Source of the DNA: Hyposmocoma kahamanoa
Lineage: Eukaryota > Arthropoda > Insecta > Lepidoptera > Cosmopterigidae
Reading direction: 5' to 3'
Length of the DNA: 64,000 nt
Assembly: GCF_003589595.1 (NCBI RefSeq)
Contig: NW_020653770.1
Span: 3,183,208 to 3,247,207 of the forward strand
In this document: piece after piece, positions 32,001 to 41,565 of the stretch
How positions within the stretch are numbered: the first letter of the stretch is position 1
Layout of the letters: each line of letters begins with the position of its first letter
Program-made: the position numbers and the translations under genes
The notes under the pieces: model-generated
What the model was told of the DNA's origin: nothing
Databases searched by the model: none
The model's input: only the letters and a program-made list of their open reading frames with translations

Positions 32001-32227
32001 CATTGACTTACAATTATATGGACGTCGGGTCCGCGCTAAAAAGTGTCCGCACTTGTAAGGCGCTAAAATCGTATACAGAGCGCTATCTCCGCTTTAGTCT
32101 TCATTTGTTCGACTGACAGCGCGATACTGCGATGACATTACAATTTAAATTTCGAATAGGTTGACTTGGGACATTTTTTTCGTGGTTTTTGTATTAGACC
32201 CGTCGTACATTTATTTGTAAGTCAATG
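32001..32227. mobile_element. hATm-D copy 3 (227 bp)
   Basis: The ends are CATTGACTTACAATTATATG and the inverse of CATTGACTTACAAATAAATG. The flanks ATAAAATG (31993-32000 and 32228-32235) are an exact 8-bp TSD. It is nearly identical to copy 4. Confidence 0.9.
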
Positions 32228-32484
32228 ATAAAATGACTTTAAATTTTCTTATAATCTATTTCACCGACTAACTCCGTAAACGCTGTTGGATAACGCCTTC
32301 GATTCGAGAACAATATCCAATCGAGCGATTTGGTTAAAATATCGAACAGCTCTGAATCCGGGTCCTGTTTACCTAAAAAACGCTTATTCACTCTAGCCGT
32401 GAACTCTGGTTTCCCGGAGACATAAGTGCTGGTAGAGTATCCTATTTCTTACGTCCTTCTAAAGAGTCTATACAACTTCAAATG

Positions 32485-32759
32485 TTCTAGTTCCTCTTGT
32501 AATGACTCCTAACAACTGCAGTATTTTATATATGTTTAATTCATGTAATAATTCCTAGCTAGTGCAGTATCGGCGGGTAACCGATGCACGTCGCGTCCGA
32601 TCGGCTGGTCTGGAAATCTTTGGGGGAGGCCTATGTTCAGCAGTGGACGTCTTCCGGCTGACATGATGATGATGATGAAGTGCTGTATTTCATATACATT
32701 CAATTCATGTAATAATCCCTGACAAGTGTAGTATTTTATAAACAGTCATGTAATAGTTC
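32485..32759. repeat. Minisatellite of about 55-65 bp units
   Basis: Units with TTCATGTAATAATTCCT and then a GTGCAGTATTTTATA block repeat about four times with divergence. One unit is split by a LINE tail, and the array runs into a 10-N gap. Confidence 0.6.
32571..32678 (+). mobile_element. LINE 3' end inside the minisatellite
   Basis: It reads DRLVWKSLGEAYVQQWTSSG as the last codons of a LINE ORF2, followed by a stop and (ATG)n. The flanks AGTGCAGTAT and AGTGCTGTAT are a 10-bp TSD with one mismatch. Confidence 0.75.
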
Positions 32760-32769
32760 NNNNNNNNNN
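32760..32769. other. Assembly gap, 10 N
   Basis: Ten N next to a tandem array, which probably marks collapsed or unresolved units. Confidence 0.97.
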
Positions 32770-32924
32770 TCGAGGTTATGAAAATTCGAGCTAACGTTAT
32801 TTCTTGGAAATGTCATTTCGGACTATTGATAAGTAACCCAATTTCAAGTTTATGGCCGATATTACGAGCTAGCTTATACCAATTTTCGTTATCAGTATAT
32901 AATTTTATTACGATTATTAAGTGA

Positions 32925-33395
32925 CGTGACGGGTCGAGCACCTGGTGGTACGCAACAGGCCTACTCACAACGGTTGCAGCGCTTTTAAATCGCGAAGACC
33001 TGAGGCTACTGCGAGATAAACTTGATAAGTCCCATGTTCCTAAACTTTCAACGGCATCCTTATGATTCAAAACCGGAAAATTTAACTACCTCTGTGGCCG
33101 AATGGTTACCATGCCGGACTACCACGCAGAGGTCCCAGGTTAGATTCCCGGGCCGGGAGAAATAGTTGTATGGCCTACATTTATGTCTCTCGTGAGTTTG
33201 GGTGTAATTTGTGGTTGTCTATGTATATGTACATGGCACCCGCGACTCAAGGTTTCCCTAGTGCGGGACTATGTTGAGTGCGTGCGTTATTTAAAAGAAA
33301 ATAGTAATGTTGAAATTACTGTTTGACGGCAGAAATAGTGATGGCGTTTGTACTTTCCTGGACGAATTCGTTAACAAAGAGCTCTACTGCTACTC
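32925..33395 (-). mobile_element. Rep-A copy split by SINE-B
   Basis: The inverted family order runs from GACGGGTCGAGCACCTGGTG to AAACCGGAAAAT, then, after the SINE, from GTAATGTTGAAATTACTG to GAGCTCTACTGCTAC. Confidence 0.8.
33082..33296 (+). mobile_element. SINE-B inserted in Rep-A
   Basis: The head (GTGGCCGAATGGTTACCATG), body and GCGTTATTTAAAA end are all present. The flanks GAAAAT (33076-33081 and 33297-33302) are a short TSD. The B-box is mutated to GGTTAGATTCC. Confidence 0.82.
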
Positions 33396-33492
33396 TAATA
33401 TAACTTAATATACTGACTCTGTTTCTCTGACTCTAGACAAAGGACCCTTTAACCAGTATAATTACAGGCACGGCGGTCTAAGGCCCAGACTT

Positions 33493-33755
33493 TTTTTATG
33501 GTACGAAGTGACTGTGCGAACAAGTCGTGCGTCTTGTGGTAAGCGACACGCCTATCCGTGACAGTTGCAGTATCAATCAGAGCTTTAAATCGTAAAGATA
33601 TTAGGGATACTGCCACTGCTTCCGTCACCCTGAGCCATAAGTTGACAAGTCCCTTGTGCCTGTAATTTCAACAGCACTCTTACCCTTCCAAACCGGAACG
33701 CAGTAATGCTCATATTGCTGCTTGGCGGCAGGAATAGGCAAGGTGGCAGTCGTAT
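33493..33755 (-). mobile_element. Rep-A copy, near full length
   Basis: It runs, inverted, from TATGGTACGAAGTGACTGTG to GGCAGGAATAGGCAAGGTGG. The outermost 5' block is missing. Confidence 0.8.
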
Positions 33756-33944
33756 AACATGAGTAAAACTAATTTTAATAATATGTAGCATTCATACCAC
33801 GTAGCACTAAACCAAGTGATTACATGTAACAAAGTAGCGCGTGTAGGAATGTAATCATACGACGCGTCATCCTGACAGGCACGTAACGTGATACGACATG
33901 CGTGACTTGTCGCGACATGTTGTTACAAAAAAATAAAAATATTA

Positions 33945-34012
33945 AGGAAATGAAACTATTTTTCCGGATTTAAATCGCGTATATATTTATTGTTTCAAAC
34001 CAACCAAACGTG
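33945..34012 (-). mobile_element. PLE terminus, inverted, left of PLE coding remnant
   Basis: AGGAAATGAAACTATTTTTC and GGATTTAAATCGCGTATA are the PLE 3' terminus on the minus strand. It lies directly upstream of plus-strand PLE coding sequence. The same inverted-piece-at-the-5'-edge layout occurs at 17494. Confidence 0.7.
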
Positions 34013-34015
34013 TCC

Positions 34016-34450
34016 CCGATAGTCGAGCGAAGACGTGCCAATTACCTTACGTTAGAGATATTATAGACAAGATCGGAAGAGTCGTCAGGCGTTCGTCTAT
34101 CCAAAATCTATTCCAAGCCCCTGAGGAAGATTTCTCAGTTCCTGAGACCCGTGAAATGTAACATCCTCTTATACGATGCAGGAGTTCACAAGCTTGACTG
34201 CGAGTGCGGTCTCTCTTATATTGGACAAACGAAGCGAAGTATTTGTACCCGCGTAAAAGAACATAATAGCTGATGTCAAACACAGTCGCGCAAATAAGTC
34301 AGCAGTATGCGAGCATGTTATGGAGAAACTTACACTTTAATCAAGTCTGACAAGCCCCAGGTCCTTGCAAAAGTCCGTTAACTACCCAGGATGCTGCGAG
34401 AGGCTGTTGAAATTAAAAAAACATCCTAATTTCAACGGGGAATTTTTGCG
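34016..34450 (+). pseudogene. Penelope-like element, GIY-YIG endonuclease remnant
   Basis: The frame from 34127 reads KISQFLRPVKCNILLYD, then VHKLDCECGLSYIGQTKR and SICTRVKEHN before TGA at 34271. The C-x-C followed by GLSYIGQTKR and R..EH is the GIY-YIG endonuclease core with the Cys pair typical of Penelope-like retroelements. After shifts it continues DKPQVLAK, LPRMLREAVEIKK and HPNFN, the usual C-terminal end. Stops and frameshifts inactivate it. The reverse transcriptase part is absent, so the copy is 5'-truncated. Confidence 0.85.
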
Positions 34451-34667
34451 TGTTTGTAATAGTTATAATTTTGTCAAAACAGTACCCATTTTGTTTTCAT
34501 TGTTATTTACATTAGTTGATTATGAATGTTCAAAAACTTATTTTGGTTTAAACAATTATTTTAATATTGTCTTATTGTTACTGTATAAATAAACGAATTG
34601 AATTATTGTTACTTGTACTTATTTCATCAAGTGCACCAATAACGTTTTTTACATTAAGTTCATGTTA

Positions 34668-34845
34668 TCGAGTTCTTAGATTTTCGCGATTGTTGCACAT
34701 AGGAAACGAAACAATTTTTCTAGATTTAAATCGCGTATGTTTTTTCAAACAAACCAACGTTTCGGGCCCTTTGCAAGTCTGACTGACTGAACGTCAACCG
34801 TGACCATGGGACGCGATTTAAATCCGGAAAAATAGTTTCATTTCC
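34668..34845. mobile_element. PLE terminal fold-back copy with 13-bp TSD
   Basis: The flanks TAAGTTCATGTTA at 34655-34667 and 34846-34858 are exact. The left part is the inverted terminus (TCGAGTTCTTAGATTTTCGC to CCAACGTTTCGGGCCC) and the right part is a short direct terminus (ACGCGATTTAAATCCGGAAA to TTTCATTTCC). It is the same architecture as 17494-17893, but only 178 bp. Confidence 0.8.
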
Positions 34846-34884
34846 TAAGTTCATGTTATTCAACAGACCCATTCAATTTTTTTT

Positions 34885-34965
34885 GTTTTTGTAAAAGCAT
34901 TTTTGTAGCTGCCAGTACAATTTAATGAATTACATTTATCGTATCGAACCAAAATCGGGAGAGCA
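34885..34965 (+). repeat. Short shared repeat (pair with 18570)
   Basis: TAAAAGCATTTTTGTAGCTG and ATTACATTTATCGTATCG match 18570-18660. Confidence 0.45.
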
Positions 34966-35964
34966 GAACGAACGTATCCAAAATAAAACAATGTTTTATT
35001 TCCTTTGTCTTTTTTCTTTGTCCAGAAAACATCGAACCTTAAGTCTTCGGATAATTAACGGTTAAAGCTAAACATTTACTAATGACGGCAGCCTGCCCTG
35101 TTAATGGCTTAGTAATGAAACTCGATCTTCAACCCTACCATGTACTGTTAACGATGAGAATAAAATGTTAATTGACGAAAACGTGGTTATGAAAACGACT
35201 GCTTCTGGATGCTCTCGCCTTCAGTTCGAACCTGTGACTTTTACTGCACAATTACGAATTTTTAATAGCAATGTCTCCAGCTAACAGTGATTGAAGATTT
35301 TGATGAAACACAGTCGGTGAAGAATTACCCTAGAAAGGCGTGGGAGGTGTTATTGGACCAGTATGGCAGACTAAAGCGTAAACGCTATAGTGGAACTTAA
35401 TAGATTGATCACCTTTTGACCGTCACTGACAAAAACTAGTTTCGTTCCTAGACGTCAAGGCTATATCGCACTGTTAATACAATAGTGTATTAACTCTAAA
35501 AATGTATTTTTTCTGAATCGACGAAAAACGAATTACTCGCTTCTGAAAGACCTGTGTAAATTTATATACAAGTTATTTCCTGCTTGCCAAATATACATAT
35601 TTAAAAATAAAAGAGAAAAAATAATTTCCTTTTTTTTTATTTATTAATTTCAATTTTTGAATAAGGACTATTTTGGCCAGAACTAGCTCACATAAAGCGT
35701 GTCTCGCTTTGAGTTAGGTAGTTAAGTAGACATCTTATGGTTGTTTCTTACAATATTCTAACGACGGTTTCATTGACCTGTAGAGAATCAAATTTTACGT
35801 TCAACAATGGTATAATTTTGAATTTCACATATTTTGAGTTATAACACTATTGTGATAGCAGTGCGAATAGTGATGTAATATGTTATGAATTTCCATCTTA
35901 TATTGATTCAGTTCTCTTAAGTCAGAGAAGAACATACTGTACATAAAATGCAACTATGAATCCA
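34966..35964. other. Unassigned stretch
   Basis: Nothing is recognised. Confidence 0.4.
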
Positions 35965-36265
35965 TACTTAACCCTTTGACCGCCGTGCACACTTTAAAGC
36001 GTCTCACATTAACTGTCTGTTACGCCAATGACGCCTTAAGCGCCCAGTTACACGACGCGAAAGTTTTCGCGCGACTGCCGCGCGGCGACCGCCCAGTTAC
36101 CACGCTTTCACATACATTAATGGCGAATCTGTATTCTATTTACAAGACAATAACATTTAAATTTCTCTGAATAAACAACACGGTCGCGGCCGCGCGGCGC
36201 TCGGGCGAAGTCGCCGCGTAGACCAAAGACAAGCCAGTCTCGCCCACGCGCCCGGGATGCTCATT
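35965..36265. other. CpG-dense block
   Basis: It starts with AACCCTTTGACCGCCGTGC, which looks like a known style of insect interspersed repeat. Dense GCGCG, CGCGGC and GCCGCG words follow, in sharp contrast to the AT-rich flanks. It could be a promoter-like CpG island or a CpG-rich repeat. The ORF at 35976-36170 has no domain. Confidence 0.45.
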
Positions 36266-36857
36266 TAAGTTAAAACGCAAAAGCTAAATGAATAGAGCGC
36301 ACTTTGCCATGACAATTAGATGCACGTGGTCGACTATCGATAAATCGACTCATCCGTAGAACAAAGACCTTTGTGCAAGATTGCTTATTCTCAGGACATT
36401 GTACATTTTGTGCGCTGTTCTTAACTGTGGATATCAGATCGACCGTTGTTCGATTTTATATTTCCGAAACGAAATAATACATAAATTTCTGAAAACACCT
36501 AGAGCTAGGTCTAATTTTGAATAACGAGATTATGTATTTATCCTCTTTTCGTTGTATAATCACGTCCGACTCTGTTCTTCGGATGAGTCGAAATGTAAAG
36601 CGTGTGTATCTAATCCTTTTACTTCTCAATTGAAATTAATAAATAAATATTAAGATATTCCTTGTATTGTTTGTATATTCTAGTTATGGATTGATAGTTG
36701 CATTGTATGTTCAGTTATGTTCTTCTTTGACTTAAGAGAATTTAATTAATATATAAGGTGGAAATTCATAACATGTCACATCACTAAGGCTTGGCGTCTA
36801 GGGAACGAAAATTGTTTTTAGCAGTGGCGGTCAAAAGGGTAACACACGACAATCACT
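36266..36857. other. Unassigned stretch
   Basis: Nothing is recognised. Confidence 0.4.
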
Positions 36858-36955
36858 GTTTTTTTATGGTATCAAAGAACAGGAGGAACACGACACGCTT
36901 ATCCATGGCGGTTGCAGTGCCACTCAGAGCTTTAATTTGCAAATATTTGAGAAAA
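36858..36955 (-). mobile_element. Rep-A 3' portion
   Basis: Inverted TTTTTTATGGTATCAAAGAA, CGACACGCTTATCCATGGCG and GTTGCAGTGCCACTCAGAGC blocks. Confidence 0.6.
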
Positions 36956-37034
36956 GAAAATATTCTATCATTAATTTTCTTTCTATCTAACGACCAATTT
37001 TTGACGACCTCTTGCTTGCACATCGGTTTTCAGG

Positions 37035-37165
37035 GTGTTGCCATCTCTGAGGTCCTGGATGCGATCCAATATAGAAAAACTAACTTTTCTATATTGTCTG
37101 GTGTGGATGGTTGTGGTACCGTGGTTGTTTATTAACACAAGTGCTTTACTTACTTACTTTGGCAT
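37035..37165 (-). repeat. Short shared repeat flanking PLE target sites
   Basis: On the minus strand, AAGCACTTGTGTTAATAAAC, CCACACCAGACAATATAG and AAAAGTTAG resemble 17429-17495, the sequence into which the 17494 PLE inserted. Confidence 0.4.
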
Positions 37166-37204
37166 CAGAGCAACGTATTGTTTGTCTAATATCTATTTTT
37201 TAAT

Positions 37205-37255
37205 TTGTATTGATTTGATATTCAATTATTTCTTGTGGAATTACTCCACTAGTTT
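37205..37255 (-). mobile_element. SINE-C inverted tail, split by hATm-D
   Basis: GATATTCAATTATTTCTTGT and GGAATTACTCCACTAGTTT form the SINE-C 3' tail on the minus strand. It continues after the insertion at 37492 with GTTATAATTATTAATAT. Confidence 0.65.
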
Positions 37256-37483
37256 CATTGACTTACAATTATATGGACGTCGGGTCCGCGCTAAAAAGTG
37301 TCCGCACTTGTAAGGCGCTAAAATCGTATACAGAGCGCCAAACTCCGCTTTAGTCTTCATTTATTCGACTGACAGCGCGATACTACGATGACATTACAAT
37401 TTAAATTTCGAATAGGTTGACTTAGGATATTTTTTTCGTGGTTTTTGTATTAGACCCGTCGTCCATTTATTTGTAAGTCAATG
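37256..37483. mobile_element. hATm-D copy 4 (228 bp)
   Basis: It has the same ends and interior as copy 3. The flanks ACTAGTTT (37248-37255 and 37484-37491) are an exact 8-bp TSD. Removing it restores the SINE-C tail. Confidence 0.9.
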
Positions 37484-37491
37484 ACTAGTTT

Positions 37492-37600
37492 GTTATAATT
37501 ATTAATATAATTCAAACCGACATCTTCTAGCACGGTGCTAGAAGACGTTCCGAATCCGGCTGGATCGAAGAAATTTTTCTAAGTGTTCTATCTAACTATA
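37492..37600 (+). mobile_element. SINE-C fold-back copy, remainder
   Basis: After the end of the inverted tail comes a near-palindrome, CTTCTAGCACGGTGCTAGAAG. Then come the direct half-head CCGAATCCGGCTGGATCGAA and GTGTTCTATCT. Confidence 0.6.
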
Positions 37601-38135
37601 ATACTTATTATTATCTAAATCTTATCCTAGGACACTGTCTTGGAAGTCGTTTACCCTTTAGATGCTTAATTCCTAGCAATCTGATCATCACAGGTTTCAT
37701 GGTCTTTCGTGTCATTTAGTGACGTATTGTGTACATATACAAGGTTACCATAGTTCTCAACAGTGACAGTATACAGGAGTACTCTGATAACTGACTTATG
37801 ATACATCATACGTGGTTGTTTAAGCTGCGACGCAATAATGGAGAACATGTAACAACGTTGAAACAGGAACAATGGAAACAGCAATGCTATTAATTACTGG
37901 AATGTTCTGTTTGATAGCAGATGCATTGAACTTAGTAGATACGAGATTTTGTTAGATACGGACTTTAAGATTAAATAAAAACTCTTTTCGGAATAAATAT
38001 TTATTTCTTAATTAAGAAACTCCTTCGATTCACATTACTTTTTTTTAAAAAATACCGCGAAAGTAAAGAAAAAGAAATAATAATGTTATATGAGGTCGAT
38101 ATATTTTTTGAAGATGGAGACAACGGAATTTCAAG
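37601..38135. other. Unassigned stretch
   Basis: Nothing is recognised. Confidence 0.4.
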
Positions 38136-38400
38136 TATTCCGTTTCTCGTCTGCAATCCGAACATCGAAACTTAACGAATTATGATACGAATTATTGTCA
38201 CACCCCAAAGTATTCACCAGATTTGGCCCCATTTGACTTTATTATCTGATTTTTTATCAAATGAGGAAGTGGTAACTGAAACAGAAGCTTGTTTTTCAGT
38301 TTGACCGGAGATCACGTTCAAAAACAAATCATAATTTTAAAAAAAAACAGGTATTTGTTATACAAAGGCTGCAAATTGACGCGAGTGTTGTATTGAAACC
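38136..38400 (+). pseudogene. mariner transposase C-terminal remnant
   Basis: It reads HRNLTNYDTNYCHTPKYSPD and then LAPFDF, which is the YSPDLAP.DF block holding the third catalytic Asp of mariner transposases, before a stop. NEEVVTETEACF follows in another frame. No TIR was found. The sequence differs from the mariner at 10156 (PFDF against PCCF, different neighbours), so it is probably another lineage. Confidence 0.75.
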
Positions 38401-38609
38401 TTAGCAAGCGAAGGACTCTAAGATTGAACCATAGAATAGAAATAGAAATTCAAAAGTAGAATAATAACCGAAGCAAGGGTTTCAAGACACGAGACGCAAA
38501 ACTACCTTGCTGCCGAGCGAAACACAAAACTTTCCACTTTTATAGCGAGGAAAATGATAGATGAAAGAAATACGTGAAGCATAACAAAAATTTTTCATAG
38601 TGTTTGTTC

Positions 38610-38795
38610 TTTGTATTAATAACTTTAACAAACTAGTGGAATAATTTCATGTAAAACATAAAAATTTAAATATAATGGATAGCGACATCTCTAGCTGGGG
38701 CTAGTAGCTGTAAAGGTATCTAACTGGGTGACGAAATACTTTCATACATGTCTCATAGATGGCGCAACGGCTAAAAAGACATTGAAAAAGCAAAT
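38610..38795 (+). mobile_element. SINE-C tail followed by SINE-C 5' half
   Basis: GTATTAATAACTTTAACAAA and ACTAGTGGAATAATTTCATG form the tail of one copy. GACATCTCTAGCTGGGGC, GGTAGTAGCTGTAAAGGT-like and TAGATGGCGCAACGGC form the 5' part of the next. A minus-strand LINE tail cuts it at 38797. Confidence 0.65.
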
Positions 38796-38796
38796 A

Positions 38797-39060
38797 AGAA
38801 TAAGAATAAGAATAGGAATACTTTATTGCGTAAGCACCGAGACACACATGATCTTAAAATTAAAATAGAACATTATAAACTTTAAACTAAAATACAGGAC
38901 TTACAACAAAAGTTAAAACATAATTATAATGATTAAAACAAAATAAAATAAAAAATAAAAAAATTCAAAATGTAATAATAAATGCGTGTCGCGGCGCACG
39001 CAAACGGGATTTGCTCAGCTATTAGCTACAGGCTCATAGATTTCAGCCTGTAGCGCTGGT
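38797..39060 (-). mobile_element. LINE 3' end with (TTCTTA)n tail
   Basis: GAATAAGAATAAGAATAGG is the inverted tail and CTTTATTG the inverted AATAAA. A 9-bp stem CTACAGGCT/AGCCTGTAG lies near 39024-39055. Confidence 0.55.
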
Positions 39061-39831
39061 TTTCAGCAAGCCCGATATGAGTGAAGCACGGACTCGAGCA
39101 CAAACAAAACAAATACATGCATAACATATGCGTGAGGCTTGGTATATGACGGCGGCGTCGTCGTGACGTGCTAAATGTGACGATATTTCATATTCAGCGA
39201 AATGTAAATAACGCGTGCAACGGTCAGGAGACATTACGTCATCGGAACAGACTTGTTTCGCAACGCCGATAAAAGGCGTTGGTAACTGGCGGAGGGGGAT
39301 CTTTTCACTGTGGCCAGAGAGGTTCCGCTCGCTCACGGGTGCACGTGTTGTGTCGTTGGTGAAATATCATCTTTAATTTGATTAGTCTGTTGTCTTATTG
39401 ATAAGAAAATTAAATTAATTACATTTAGAGTTCATTTTGTTTTGTGTGGTACAATTTATCAAAATTAAAAGTCTTAGTAGTGTAACTTGTATTCCTTTAC
39501 AATGTCCGAGCCTCCTCCTACATATACATAAAAATATTTACACATAAAACGAATGCATAGATAAATAAAACAGCTTAAGTGTAAATTAATTTAATTACTT
39601 AGGTAATAGGTATATACATATGTTATATGAAGATGTAATTAAGATTCTGTGCAGTAAGTAATAAATAATGTGTGAGAAATAAATAAACATTTCGAACCAA
39701 GAAAATAATAATAATAACAGTGACTCAATCTTATGAAGGGTTCAATGATAAAACGGAAAGTTTGCAAAACCTTGCACTTGGACGAATGGCCTACGCTTCG
39801 AGTCTGGAACCAGTGAGTGAAATACAAAAGA
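39061..39831. other. Unassigned stretch
   Basis: A 97-codon minus-strand ORF at 39043-39336 has no recognisable domain. Confidence 0.35.
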
Positions 39832-39960
39832 TACGGCAACAAGCACATAGAAAAACTTATGAAATCCGATGGTTTGTTTCGTGGCTTAGATGGCATAGTG
39901 TCTGACATGAAGGAATTTTCTCTAAGTTCGATCTTTGTATTAATAATTATAACAAAACAA
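39832..39960 (+). mobile_element. SINE-C copy lacking the T-arm
   Basis: CAAGCACATAGAAAAACTTA, then TTTCGTGGCTTAGATGGCAT, jumps from GTGTCTGACAT to GAAGGAATTTTC. The B-box region is deleted. The tail is kept. Confidence 0.7.
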
Positions 39961-40290
39961 TTTTAGTAAACAAAATTAGTTATCGTTGTCAATTTAATGT
40001 CAACAATAATAAGAATAAAATTCGAGTATGTCAACGGATTTATATTACACGTGTCGTTATGTTTTTTTTTTTTCATCGAAAGAAAAAGTTAGGTGCACCA
40101 CAGTCCATCGTCAAGTTCGAATTCCAAAAACGCTTTTGCGCGCAGATTTCTAATCAGAAAGAAAGCCTTTCCGAGCCAGTGCCGTGAAAAATTTTTTTTC
40201 TTCTGATAGTCACATATCAAACCGCCCATAGTAAAAATAAGTCGAGCCATCCAACTCCAGCCTGTTTGACGTAAACGCTGCGTCGCCGCC
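39961..40290. other. Unassigned stretch
   Basis: Nothing is recognised. Confidence 0.4.
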
Positions 40291-40291
40291 G

Positions 40292-40480
40292 GGTGATGAT
40301 GAAATTACAGACATAAATGGGACTTGTCAACTTATGTCTTAGGGTGTCGGGCACAGTGGCAGTGCCCTTCAGATCTTTGCGATTCAAAGCTCTGTGCAAT
40401 GTAACTGTTATGTACAGGCGTGTGGCTTACCATCAGGCGCACGACTTGTTCGTCCCGTCAATTGATCTTACATAAAAAGA
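40292..40480 (+). mobile_element. Rep-A copy, 3' two thirds
   Basis: From GGTGATGATGAAATTACAGA to CTTGTTCGTCCCGTCAATTG and TTACATAAAAA. Confidence 0.75.
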
Positions 40481-40771
40481 AGTTTGTAAGATAAAACTTA
40501 CGGACTTTATATTTATTACTGTCTATTATATTTCTGGCGTTGCGATTTTCACGCATACACAATACAGAAGCGTGCGCGTGCGTGCGATCGGAACGCCTGA
40601 TCGAACTGATGAAAATTTGATTACAATAGAAAATACGTTATTTTATTTTTTCTTTGAAAAATTATTGGTATAACGGTTTTTGTAAAAACAAACACTGTTA
40701 TACAAATTCGTTTTAAGGTTGCGCTCGCGCCGCCGAGACTTTTTAACTTCACCCTGAGCGTAGGGTTGTCA

Positions 40772-41285
40772 CGTCGAGTATATAACCAGAAATAGAGATG
40801 AAATGTCATTTAATTTGTTTGAAAACTATTCTGCCATATCATTACTGTGACAACTGCGCTCCGATTGGCCAGCCCGAATACGAAACAACTGACGGGAGTC
40901 GTCAATGTGTGTTGTCAATTGTTTCACTTCAAAACGACCAGTTAACTTGAGCTTTGCTATAATAGACGAAAACTACATTACCGATGATTTTTTTTTCCGT
41001 TTGTTTTGTAATTGGATGTTTTGCTGTTTTTCCCCACACTACCGAATGGAACGGCACGCCATTGTTAGAGATATTATTTTTATTACAATAAATATAGAAT
41101 ATTTTTGGAATATACGGAGACGTACACGTAGGTCAGTTGTTGGCGCTGTACTATTTCAGCTTTCTAATTTGGTATTTCAGTGCAAACGAGAGTTGATATT
41201 TATAAGTGAGGTATCACTGATGGACTGATGGAACCAGGAATGTATGGCCCTTATTTCGTTTCTGTTTCTCGTTATATACTCGGTG
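40772..41285. mobile_element. hATm-J copy 2 (514 bp)
   Basis: The ends are CGTCGAGTATATAACCAGAA and the inverse of CACCGAGTATATAACGAGAA. The flanks GGTTGTCA (40764-40771 and 41286-41293) are an exact 8-bp TSD. It is about 70 bp longer than copy 1. Confidence 0.87.
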
Positions 41286-41317
41286 GGTTGTCATAAGCCG
41301 TAAGCAGTCTTGTAATA

Positions 41318-41565
41318 AGCCGTGGTAGCTTAATGATTTGATCTATCGCTACTCAATCAGAGGCTGTGGGTCCTCGAAATTTCTCGGAATTTATATGCGA
41401 AATTAAATTTGAAGTTTACTATGAGCTTTTTGGTAACGGAAAACATCGTGAAGCCAACCCCCAGCACGCATTGGGCCAGCGTGGCGGACTATAGCCTAAA
41501 TCCTTGCCTGTGAAGAGACCTGTGCCTAACAGAGGGACGTATAAATTGGTTGATGATAATGATGG
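41318..41565 (+). mobile_element. SINE-R copy
   Basis: The tRNA-like start AGCCGTGGTAGCTTAATGAT is followed by AGAGGCTGTGGGTCCTCG with a damaged B-box. Then come GTAACGGAAAACATCGTG, GCACGCATTGGGCCAGCG and a GATGATAATGATGG end. The layout resembles known moth tRNA-derived SINEs. Confidence 0.75.

Noticed and set aside
33585..33791. ORFs containing text like RGTATPPIILRHKL or KLQAHETCQLMSQGDG
   Set aside because: They are translations of Rep-A on either strand, recurring wherever Rep-A occurs.
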